A DNA stretch of 64,000 nt from Fen-549 sp964636655 (GTDB lineage: Bacteria > Actinomycetota > Thermoleophilia > Gaiellales > Gaiellaceae), in contig CAZWTK010000001.1 of the NCBI GenBank assembly GCA_964636655.1, forward strand, positions 62,001 through 126,000. The letters are read 5' to 3'. Position 1 is the first letter of the stretch. Each line of letters opens with the position of its first letter. Positions 16,056 through 23,642 of this stretch are shown piece after piece. The position numbers and the translations under genes were made by a program. Under the pieces are notes generated by a model. It saw only the letters and a program-made list of their open reading frames with translations, did not search any database and was not told the DNA's origin.

Positions 16056-17843
16056 TCACTTCTTCCCTCCGTCCAGCTTCAGCACGGCCAGGAAAGCTTC
16101 CTGCGGCACCTCGACGGAGCCGACTTGCTTCATCCGCTTCTTGCCTTTCTTTTGTTTCTCGAGCAGCTTGCGCTTGCGGCTGATGTCGCCGCCGTAGCAC
16201 TTGGCGATCACGTCCTTGCGCTTGGCCTTGACCGTCTCGCGCGCGATCACCCGCGAGCCGATCGCAGCCTGGATGGGCACGTCGAACATCTGGCGCGGGA
16301 TCTCCTTGCGCAGCCGCTCGACCAGCTGTCGCCCGGTGTCGTAGGCGCGATCCTTGTGCAGGATCAGCGAGAGGGCGTCCACCGCCTCGCCGCCGACCAG
16401 GATGTCCACCCGCACCAGCTCGCCCGGGCGGAAGCCGCTCAGGTCGTAGTCGAACGAGGCGTAACCGCGGGTGCGCGACTTGAGCTGGTCGTAGAAGTCG
16501 AGCACGATCTCGCCCAGGGGCAGTTCGTAGATCAGCATCACCCGCTGCTCGGAGAGGTACTCCATGTGGTCGAAGCGGCCGCGGCGGTCGTTGCAGAGCT
16601 CCATCACCGTGCCGACGAAGTCCTTGGGCACGATCACCGTCGCCTTGATGTAGGGCTCGAGGACTTCCTCGCGGTCGTCGGGCATCTCGGCCGGGTTGTG
16701 CACCTCTAGCTCCGCCCCACCCAGCGTCTTCACCCGGTAGGCGACGTTTGGCGCGGTGACCAGCAGGTCGAGGTCGAACTCCCGCTCCAGCCGCTCGCGC
16801 ACGATCTCCATGTGCAGTAGGCCGAGAAAGCCGCAGCGAAAGCCGAAGCCGAGCGCCTGCGAGGTCTCGGGCTCATACAGCAGCGCGGCGTCGTTCAGCT
16901 TCAACTTCTCGAGCGCCTCGCGCAACTCGGGATAGGTGTCCGAATCGGTCGGGAAGAGCCCGGCGAAGACCATCGGCTTGACCTCCTTGTAGCCGGGAAG
17001 CGGCGCCGAGGCGGGCCGGGCGACCGTCGTGATCGTGTCGCCGACACGCAGCCGGGCGACGTCCTTGAGGCCGGTGACCAAGTAGCCCACCTCGCCGGCC
17101 TCGAGTGTCTCGACCGGCGTCATGCCCGGGCCGAAGAAGCCGATCTCCTCGGGCTCGAACTCGGTGCCGAGCGCCATCGCCTTGAGCGCCTGACGGCGCG
17201 AGAAAGAGCCGTCGATCATGCGCACGAAGGCAACCACGCCCCGGTACTGGTCGTATGAGGAGTCGAATACGAGCGCCCGCGCCGGCGTCGTCAGGTCGCC
17301 CGCGGGAGCGTGGATTCTCTCGATCACGGCATCGAGCACGGCCTCGACTCCCTGCCCCGTCTTGGCCGAGATCGCCAACACGTGCTCGGGCGCGTCGCCG
17401 AGTAGATGAGCGACCTCGATCGCGGTGCCTTCCGGGTCGGCCTGGGGCAGGTCGATCTTGTTCAGAACCGGAACTATCTCCAGGTCGTTCTCGATCGCCA
17501 GGTAGGCGTTGGCCAGTGTCTGCGCCTCGATCCCCTGCGCCGCGTCTACGACCAGAAGCGCCCCCTCGCAGGCCTGCAGTGAGCGCGAGACCTCGTAGGT
17601 GAAATCGACGTGCCCGGGCGTGTCGATCAGGTTCAGCTCGTGGCCCTTCCACTGCACGCGCACCGCCTGGGCCTTGATCGTGATGCCGCGCTCGCGTTCC
17701 AGCTCCATCGAGTCGAGCACCTGCTCGCGCATGTCTCGCTTGGAGACGGCGTGCGTCAGCTCGAGGATGCGATCGGCCAGCGTCGACTTGCCGTGGTCGA
17801 TGTGGGCGATGATCGAGAAGTTGCGGATCTTGCTTTGATCCAT
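16056..17843 (-). CDS. lepA: Elongation factor 4 (LepA)
   Basis: A 595-residue translational GTPase. G1 AHIDHGKSTLADRILE, switch region ERERGITIKAQAVR, G3 DTPGHVDF, G4 NKIDLP, EF-G-like domains and the LepA-specific C-terminal domain ending KKGKKRMKQVGSVEVP and FLAVLKLDGGKK. LepA promotes back-translocation or ribosome assembly under ionic stress. I chose the ATG at 17843. The frame stays open for 80 more codons upstream, but these encode the 105-bp tandem repeat (RRFSRLT...SDRCLTP twice) and are not LepA sequence. Confidence 0.96.
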   Translation of the reverse strand: MDQSKIRNFSIIAHIDHGKSTLADRILELTHAVSKRDMREQVLDSMELERERGITIKAQAVRVQWKGHELNLIDTPGHVDFTYEVSRSLQACEGALLVVDAAQGIEAQTLANAYLAIENDLEIVPVLNKIDLPQADPEGTAIEVAHLLGDAPEHVLAISAKTGQGVEAVLDAVIERIHAPAGDLTTPARALVFDSSYDQYRGVVAFVRMIDGSFSRRQALKAMALGTEFEPEEIGFFGPGMTPVETLEAGEVGYLVTGLKDVARLRVGDTITTVARPASAPLPGYKEVKPMVFAGLFPTDSDTYPELREALEKLKLNDAALLYEPETSQALGFGFRCGFLGLLHMEIVRERLEREFDLDLLVTAPNVAYRVKTLGGAELEVHNPAEMPDDREEVLEPYIKATVIVPKDFVGTVMELCNDRRGRFDHMEYLSEQRVMLIYELPLGEIVLDFYDQLKSRTRGYASFDYDLSGFRPGELVRVDILVGGEAVDALSLILHKDRAYDTGRQLVERLRKEIPRQMFDVPIQAAIGSRVIARETVKAKRKDVIAKCYGGDISRKRKLLEKQKKGKKRMKQVGSVEVPQEAFLAVLKLDGGKK

Positions 17844-17903
17844 GCCGCTTGAAGTATGGCGATGAGCTTCAGCTGGGACGCGTCTCGGTCCGGCGGACGC
17901 ATC

Positions 17904-18095
17904 CGGTGTCAGACACCGATCAGAAGCAACGCTCCCTGTCAAGCGCGAGAAGCGCCGAAAGAGAAGCGCTTCATCTACAAGAGACGAGAGCGCCAAGATT
18001 CTCCCGAGCGGTGTCAAACACCGGTCAGAAGCGCGGCTCGCTGTCAAGCGCGAGAAGCGGCGAAAGAGAAGCAATTCGTCCACAAGAGAGGCGAT
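17904..18095. repeat. Imperfect 105-bp tandem repeat with GGTGTCxxACACC palindromes
   Basis: Two adjacent copies: one begins with the palindrome GGTGTCAGACACC (17905-17917) and the next with GGTGTCAAACACC (18010-18022). Both share downstream blocks such as CTGTCAAGCGCGAGAAGCG and CGAAAGAGAAGC. The repeat fills most of the murJ-lepA intergenic region (17844-18144). It contains no gene. Its palindrome resembles in layout, but not in sequence, the one at 8.4-8.6 kb. Confidence 0.8.
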
Positions 18096-18144
18096 CCGCG
18101 AACCGAGTTCGCGAGACAGGCCGTGATCGAACGCGAGCTGCGAA

Positions 18145-19776
18145 CTAGGCGGCGCGGCGACGCCTGAGGGAACGCAGCGTCTCGAGCTCCCGCACCCCGA
18201 GCAAGCGAGCGGAAACCAAATAAACGGCGAGCCCGACTACGAGCGCCGAGCCGAGCGACGCGAGCTGTGAGGTGAAGGAGCGACCGAGCAACGAGTCGAG
18301 CGGGCGCCAGATGCCGTAGCCGACCGCCGCGAAGACAGCCGCCGCGACGGCGACGCGGAGGAACGAGCTGAGGATCGCGCCGAAGTCGATACGCCCGATT
18401 CGGCGCCTGAGCAGAACGAGAAGCGCGCCGGTTCCGACGATGTTGGCGATCGAGATTGCGAGCGGGATTCCCCAGGGCCCGACGCGGTAGAGCGCGAAAT
18501 AGAGCAGCGCGTTCAGTGCGAGGTTCCCGAACGCCACCGCAGTCGGCGTCCAGGGCTTTTGCAGAGCGAAGAAGCCGCGGTTGAGCATCAGCATGAAGCC
18601 GTTGAAGGCCAGCCCGACGGAGTAGGCGGCGAGGCAGGCGCCGACCACGCTCGTCTGATGAGGAGTGAACTCGCCACGCTGGTAGAGCAGACGCACGATC
18701 GGAGCCGCCAGCACGACCGAGATCACGCCGGCCGGCACGAGCGTGAAGGCGATCTGGCGCATGCCGACGCTGAAGGTGTCGCGGTAGCTATCCCAGTCGG
18801 CCTGCGCCGCGGCGCGGGAGAGGGTCGGGAAGAGAACGGTGGCAATAGCGACCGAGAAGATTCCCTGCGGCAGCATGTAGATGCGGAAGGCCGAGTCGAT
18901 CGCCGAGGGAGCGATGTTCGGATCGATCAGGCGCGAGGCGAAGATCGTCCCGAGCATCACGTTGAAGTTGATCAGCCCCAGTCCGAGCGCGACCGGCCCC
19001 ATCAGCACGAAGACGCGCTTGACCGCGGGATCGTGCCAGTCGATGACGGGACGCAGGCGTCCGTCGAGGCCGTAGAGCCAGGGCAACGGCAGCAGGAACT
19101 GGATCAGCGTGCCGACCAGGATCGCGCCGGCGTAGATGTAGAGCTGGTTCGTGGTCGAACTCGTCATCGGCACGCCGATAACCAGTCCCGCGACGATCGC
19201 CAGGTTCCAGAACACGGGGGTCAGCGCCGGAACCGAGAAGTGCTCGTAGCTGTTGAGGATGCCGACAACGATGCCGGACAGCCCGAGCATCGCCACCACC
19301 GGGAAGAGGATGCGCGACAGGGTCACGGCTAGCTGCTGCTGGTGTCCGTGGTAGCCGTAGACGCTCATCACCAGCGGGGCAACGAGCGTGAAGAGCGCCG
19401 TCAACGCCCCGAGCCCGAGCAGCATCAGCCAAAACAGCGACGAGGCGACACGCCAGGCGCGCTTGCGCTCGCCCTTGACCAGCAGCTCGCTGAACACCGG
19501 CACGAAGGCCGAAGAGAGAGCGGCGTCGGCGACCAGCGCCCGAATCAGGTTCGGCACCTGGAAGGCGGCGGTGAAGGCGTTGATGCCCGCACCCTCGACG
19601 CCGAAGTAGTTTCGGGCCAGGATCTCACGCGCCAATCCGACGACCCGCGAGAGAGCCGTCGCGAGCGCGAAGATCAGCGTCGAGAACGCGAGCCTGCGCC
19701 CGTGCGCGGAGGTCTCGATGGAGCCGTCTTCGGTTAGTTGTACCGCGCTCGGGCCGGCTACACCTTCGTCTTCCAC
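18145..19776 (-). CDS. murJ: Lipid II flippase MurJ
   Basis: A 543-residue MviN/MurJ-family membrane protein of the MOP superfamily with about 14 hydrophobic segments. A 30-residue hydrophilic N-terminal tail precedes LIFALATALSRVVGLAREIL, followed by FQVPNLIRALVADAALSSAF, which are hallmark MurJ sequences. Later it has MLNRGFFALQKPWTPTAV, also typical. It exports lipid II for peptidoglycan synthesis. No protein kinase domain is fused at the C-terminus, unlike mycobacterial MviN. It lies upstream of lepA on the same strand but is separated by the tandem repeat. Confidence 0.93.
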   Translation of the reverse strand: MEDEGVAGPSAVQLTEDGSIETSAHGRRLAFSTLIFALATALSRVVGLAREILARNYFGVEGAGINAFTAAFQVPNLIRALVADAALSSAFVPVFSELLVKGERKRAWRVASSLFWLMLLGLGALTALFTLVAPLVMSVYGYHGHQQQLAVTLSRILFPVVAMLGLSGIVVGILNSYEHFSVPALTPVFWNLAIVAGLVIGVPMTSSTTNQLYIYAGAILVGTLIQFLLPLPWLYGLDGRLRPVIDWHDPAVKRVFVLMGPVALGLGLINFNVMLGTIFASRLIDPNIAPSAIDSAFRIYMLPQGIFSVAIATVLFPTLSRAAAQADWDSYRDTFSVGMRQIAFTLVPAGVISVVLAAPIVRLLYQRGEFTPHQTSVVGACLAAYSVGLAFNGFMLMLNRGFFALQKPWTPTAVAFGNLALNALLYFALYRVGPWGIPLAISIANIVGTGALLVLLRRRIGRIDFGAILSSFLRVAVAAAVFAAVGYGIWRPLDSLLGRSFTSQLASLGSALVVGLAVYLVSARLLGVRELETLRSLRRRRAA

Positions 19777-19890
19777 GCGCCCGAGTATAGGTAGGCGCTC
19801 ACTCGGGACCGGCGCTCTTCTCGCTCGCCACCTCCGCGATGTTTGGACGTCGCCGCGGCGGGAACTCGCTACTCGACGGAGGAGTTGAGT

Positions 19891-20394
19891 ATGCGAGTCG
19901 AGACTGAATGGAAACGCTGGGCAAGGGCGGCCGGGCTGATCGCGTTGGGAGCGTCGCTCGGGCTTCTCTTCGACCCTCGTAACGGGAAGCGCCGGCGCAG
20001 GATGCTACGTGACCGGCCGCTCGCTCTCGCCCGGCACGGCGAGCGGCGAGCCGAACGAGCGGCCCATCTCGGAGCAGCCAAGACGCGGGTACTCGCCGCG
20101 CGCACGCGGCACCTCGCGAGCCGAGCGAAGAGCTTTGACGACGGGACGCTCGTGGACAAGGTCGAAAGCGAGGTCTTTCGCTTCCGCGAGATCCCCAAGG
20201 GCAAGTTGAACGTCGAGGCGGCGAACGGCATCGTCTCGCTTCGCGGCCAGGTCGAACGGCCCGAGATCATCGCCGAGATCATCGCGAAGACGAGGCGGGT
20301 CGAGGGCGTCCGCGCGGTCGAGAACCTGATGCACCTGCCCGGGATCGAAGCGCCGCACCACGAGCCGAACGGGCGGTCGGCATCAGCTAACTAA
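19891..20394 (+). CDS. BON-domain protein
   Basis: About 167 residues from the ATG at 19891, which has a clear GGAGGAG ribosome site; an upstream GTG lacks one. Residues 12-25 form a short hydrophobic segment (AAGLIALGASLGLLF) followed by DPRNGKRRRR, a membrane-proximal basic pattern. The C-terminal BON domain reads VESEVFRFREIPKGKLNVEA, GIVSLRGQVERPEII and VRAVENLMHLPG. BON domains bind phospholipid or pores. It is likely membrane-associated, with no specific function assigned. Confidence 0.85.
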   Translation: MRVETEWKRWARAAGLIALGASLGLLFDPRNGKRRRRMLRDRPLALARHGERRAERAAHLGAAKTRVLAARTRHLASRAKSFDDGTLVDKVESEVFRFREIPKGKLNVEAANGIVSLRGQVERPEIIAEIIAKTRRVEGVRAVENLMHLPGIEAPHHEPNGRSASAN

Positions 20395-20455
20395 AAGGCG
20401 CCTGGAACCGAACGAGGAAGACGGGGGTTCGCCCTCGGACTATTCTCCCTGACCA

Positions 20456-21163
20456 ATGACGGTCGCGGAGATCCTCACCGACGCATGGCGGCTCTACCGA
20501 CTGCTCTTCCGCCGTTCGATCGTCTTCGCGGCGGCGGTGATGATCGTTCTGACAGCGGTGGATGCGGGCAGTCTTTCCGACTCGGAGAACATATCCGTCC
20601 CGTTCACGCTCGTCACATTGGTACTCGGGATAGCCGGCACGGTCATCATTCAGGGCGCCCTGATCGAGCTGGTGCGAAACGTCCACGAGGGTCGCAAGCC
20701 GGCTTCGATCGACTCGCTTCTGGAGCGAGTCGGGGAGTGCTTCTGGCCGCTGGTCAAGGTCTCGCTGATCTACGGTTTCGGCGTGGCCGTGGGACTGATT
20801 CTCTTCGTCGTCCCGGGCCTGATCATCGCGGCCCGCTGGTCGCTGATGGCCCCCTTGGTAGTGCTCGAGGGAGTGAGGCGTGGCGCACCTTCGCGGTCGA
20901 ATTCTCTCGTGCTCGGGAAGACGAAGACCGTCCTGCTCGCTCTACTCGCGAGCTTCGTCATCACCGGCGCCCCCAGCATCGCGCTCGCGTACTCCCCGGT
21001 GGGAAACCTCTGGACGCTCATCTTCGGGTTTGTCTGGGGCTCGCTGACGGCGCCGTTCCAAGCCCATCTCCTGACTGTCATCTACTACCGTATCGTCGAC
21101 CCCGAGCGGCCCGTCATCGCCGGCGAAGTCCGAACCTGGGAGTCATTCTGGAAAGGCGTCTGA
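20456..21163 (+). CDS. Integral membrane protein, family not firmly assigned
   Basis: 235 residues with about six hydrophobic segments: IVFAAAVMIVLTAV, LVTLVLGIAGTVIIQGALIE, SLIYGFGVAVGLILFVVPGL, VLLALLASFVITGAP, IALAY and the last 40 residues. The pattern VPGLIIAARWSLMAPLVVLE followed by a Ser-rich turn resembles the membrane domain found in glycerophosphodiester phosphodiesterase-associated and YciC-like proteins of actinobacteria. No enzyme motif is present. Its stop codon forms part of a hairpin preceding rpsT. Confidence 0.75.
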   Translation: MTVAEILTDAWRLYRLLFRRSIVFAAAVMIVLTAVDAGSLSDSENISVPFTLVTLVLGIAGTVIIQGALIELVRNVHEGRKPASIDSLLERVGECFWPLVKVSLIYGFGVAVGLILFVVPGLIIAARWSLMAPLVVLEGVRRGAPSRSNSLVLGKTKTVLLALLASFVITGAPSIALAYSPVGNLWTLIFGFVWGSLTAPFQAHLLTVIYYRIVDPERPVIAGEVRTWESFWKGV

Positions 21164-21192
21164 CCGCGCAAGTCGCGGTCAGACAACCGCGA
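21161..21192 (+). promoter_or_regulatory. Pair of mutually exclusive hairpins upstream of rpsT
   Basis: TGACCGCG (21161-21168) pairs perfectly with CGCGGTCA (21174-21181). The overlapping TCGCGGT (21173-21179) pairs perfectly with ACCGCGA (21186-21192). The central arm cannot be in both stems. This may end the preceding transcript or regulate rpsT, whose ATG is 57 bases downstream. There is no U tract. Confidence 0.4.
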
Positions 21193-21248
21193 CGGTGGCG
21201 GTGGTCTGCTACCATCGCTCGCGCCCGCTCAGCGGGCACTTTCACGCT

Positions 21249-21512
21249 ATGGCCAACATCAAGCAACAGAAAAAGCGCGTAGGCATCACCACCCGCGAGC
21301 GGGTCGAGAATCTACGCTACCGCTCGACGGTCAAGACGCTGACCAGGCGCCTGCGCTCTGCCGTAGACGAGGGCGAAGCGGGCAAGATCGAGTCCGAGCA
21401 CAAGCTGCTCGTGCAGTGGATCGACCGCGCCATCGCCCGCGGAGCGATGCACAAGAACGCCGCCGCGCGCAAGAAGTCGCAGGCCGCGAAGCTCGTCGCC
21501 GGCAAGCGATAG
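21249..21512 (+). CDS. rpsT: 30S ribosomal protein S20
   Basis: 87 residues, highly basic: MANIKQQKKRVGITTRERVE, then helices rich in Arg and Lys, and HKNAAARKKSQAAKLVAG at the C-terminus. This is the canonical S20 layout and length. I chose the ATG at 21249; the 18 codons upstream in the same frame are not S20-like. It is oriented against the nearby holA gene, as is common (rpsT often neighbours holA). Confidence 0.96.
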   Translation: MANIKQQKKRVGITTRERVENLRYRSTVKTLTRRLRSAVDEGEAGKIESEHKLLVQWIDRAIARGAMHKNAAARKKSQAAKLVAGKR

Positions 21513-21585
21513 CCTCCGCTTCGCGCTCAGTTTCGATAGCCAGGCGCTCAGCGCCGCGAAACCCTGCCTTACTTAGGAGGATTCG

Positions 21586-22398
21586 ATGACGAGCTTCCGT
21601 TTGGGTCAGTTCGATTTCCACTACCCGAAGGTCGGTAGCTTCGAGATCGCTCCCGGCGAACTCTTCGCCACCGCTTCGGCTGTCGAGCTGAGTGAGGCGC
21701 TCGAGCGCCACGACCTGAGCCCCGAGATGCTCACCATCCAGGTTCGCTCCCTGATCGTCGACACCGGCTCGAATCGCGTTGTGATCGATCCTTCCGGCGA
21801 CTGGGAAAATCCGCACCAGCTCGAGGTCGCGCTTGAAGAGGTAGAGATCGAGCCCGATTCCGTAGACACGGTAGTTATCACGCACGGGCACGCCGACCAC
21901 TTCTGGGGCGGCGTTCGCGCCGACGGGCGCGCATTGTTCTCGAACGCCCGCTATTGGATCCAGCGCTCCGAATGGCAGCACTGGCTCTCCGGCGGCAACC
22001 CCGAGCCCGACCACGTCGCGACCTTCCAAGAAACGCTGCTACCGCTCGAGGATTGCTTCTCCTTCGCCGACGGCGCGCAGGAGATCGTGCCCGGGATTCG
22101 CTCCCGACCCTCGTTCGGACACTCGCCCGGCCACATGTCCGTCGAGATCGGTGAGGTAGCGGTCTACACGGGCGACGTGCTCCTTTCGCCGCCGAATGTG
22201 GAACATCCCGAGTGGAGCTCGAGCTTCGACGTCTGGCCCGAGCAGGTCGTCGCCAGTCGGCGCAAGTTCCTGAACGAGCTCGGCGAGAGCGGTGCTCTGG
22301 TGCTCGCCTGCCACTTCCCCGGCTCCGGCGCCGGAAGGGTCGCCCGCGGCCGCGGGCGCAGTGGCGACGGCTGGCGCTGGCAGCCAGAAGAGCTCTGA
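21586..22398 (+). CDS. MBL-fold metallo-hydrolase
   Basis: A 270-residue metallo-beta-lactamase-fold protein. The metal motif THGHADHFWGG (HxHxDH) is at about residues 99-109. Later His and Asp ligands are in FGHSPGHMSVEI, YTGDVLLSPPNVEHPEWSSS and the final ACHFPGSGAGRVAR. The layout fits the lactonase/glyoxalase-like branch whose members hydrolyse quorum-sensing lactones or unknown esters; the substrate is not predictable. A TTAGGAGGATTCG ribosome site precedes the ATG. It is convergent with holA, with a one-base gap between stops. Confidence 0.9.
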   Translation: MTSFRLGQFDFHYPKVGSFEIAPGELFATASAVELSEALERHDLSPEMLTIQVRSLIVDTGSNRVVIDPSGDWENPHQLEVALEEVEIEPDSVDTVVITHGHADHFWGGVRADGRALFSNARYWIQRSEWQHWLSGGNPEPDHVATFQETLLPLEDCFSFADGAQEIVPGIRSRPSFGHSPGHMSVEIGEVAVYTGDVLLSPPNVEHPEWSSSFDVWPEQVVASRRKFLNELGESGALVLACHFPGSGAGRVARGRGRSGDGWRWQPEEL

Positions 22399-22399
22399 C

Positions 22400-23499
22400 C
22401 TAAGCGGGAGCATTCGTCAGATCGATCAGCGCCCGCTCGAACTCCAGCTCGGCCGGCAAGCGACTGCCACCCTTGAGCGCCATATCCAGCGCGGCCAGGC
22501 GAACGATCGCCCGGCGCAACTCGATCTCGCTGAAGTTACGCGCCTGGGCTACGGCCTTCTCGGCCGCGTAGGGGTGTATCCCCAGCCGAGTCGCGGCTTC
22601 GCGCGCTCCGAGCCCTTGCTGTAAGAAACTGTGGCAGGCCGAGACCCGGCCGATGTGCGAGGCGAGCAGCGCCGCAAGACGGGCCAACAGAGCCGTACGC
22701 GTCTCGCTTGCCCGTTCGAGCAAGAGCTCGTAGGCGGCCAGCGCTCCCGCCGCGTCGCGGCGGCCCCAGGCGTCGGTTAGCCCGAACGGCGCGACGTCGC
22801 CGCGCGGACAGACCAGCATCTCCAGCTCCTTCTCGCCGATCTTCTCCCCGTCGGCCCAGCTCGCCAGCTTGTCGATCTCGCTGGCGAGCTCGCGCATGTC
22901 GTCTCCCACCAGCTCGATCAGAACTCGAGCCGTGCCCGGCGCGACCTCGACCCCGCGCTCGCGCAACTGCGAGCGCACCCAGTCCGGCAGCTCCCGCTTG
23001 GCGACGTCGTAGGCGAGAATTTGGCCCCTCTTGCCAACCGCCTTGACCAGCGCCGAATCGCGGCGGAGCTGATCGGCCACCAGCGCCAGAATGGTGTCGG
23101 GCGCCGGGTTGTCGAGGTAAGCCCCGACCGCCTTGGCGTCGGCCTGCCGCATCGGGGCGTTGTGGATCAGCCAGGCCATCCGGAAGCACAACGCAAGGCA
23201 GCCGACGACCAGCAGCCCAAACAGCAAGTTGTGCCGCCCTGCACCTACGCTCGGCCTGACCATCCCTGGNNNNNNNNNNCCTTCCAGCGCTCGACGCCTT
23301 CCACGATCACCGTCCTTCCGCCGCTGGAAAAGAGCCCGCCGGCGTTGCAGGCGGCCACGGCCTCCTCCCCGCTCGCCTCGCTCGCCCGCAGCCGCTCGAT
23401 CGCCTCTGGCACGAAGCGATCGCGCAGTCGCTTCACCGCCAGCTCGACCCGGGGCCGGTTGGTTCCGAAGATGAGATAGGCGGACTTCAGCTCAGCCAC
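22400..23499 (-). CDS. holA: DNA polymerase III delta subunit (split by assembly gap)
   Basis: The N-terminal part (GTG at 23499: VAELKSAYLIFGTNRPRVEL to TVIVEGVERWK) and the C-terminal part (ADAKAVGAYLDNPAPDTILA to LEFERALIDLTNAPA) together match the clamp-loader delta subunit. Between them lie ten N and about 120 bp encoding a hydrophobic segment (NLLFGLLVVGCLALCF, MAWLIHN) that does not belong to HolA, where only a few residues are expected. The gene itself is probably intact in the organism and the assembly faulty at this join. Synteny with rpsT and comEC supports the assignment. Confidence 0.85.
23270..23279. other. Assembly gap (ten N)
   Basis: A run of ten undetermined bases inside holA. 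Its round size suggests a scaffolding placeholder rather than a measured distance. Confidence 0.98.
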
Positions 23500-23642
23500 A
23501 GGGCAAGGATACGGCCTTTGTTGAGCTTGTCTCCAAACGAAGCACTCCATCGTCTGGCCGTACTCGGCGGCGCGAGGACGTTGTCCTCAGTCGCGCTCTT
23601 AGCCTCCGGCTACGAACACGATATTGCGTCTTAACCTCGCAC

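Noticed and set aside
15940..16200. N-terminal extension of the HemW frame
   Set aside because: The first part is a shadow of lepA. The HIPFCxxxCxxC N-terminus fits GTG 15939.
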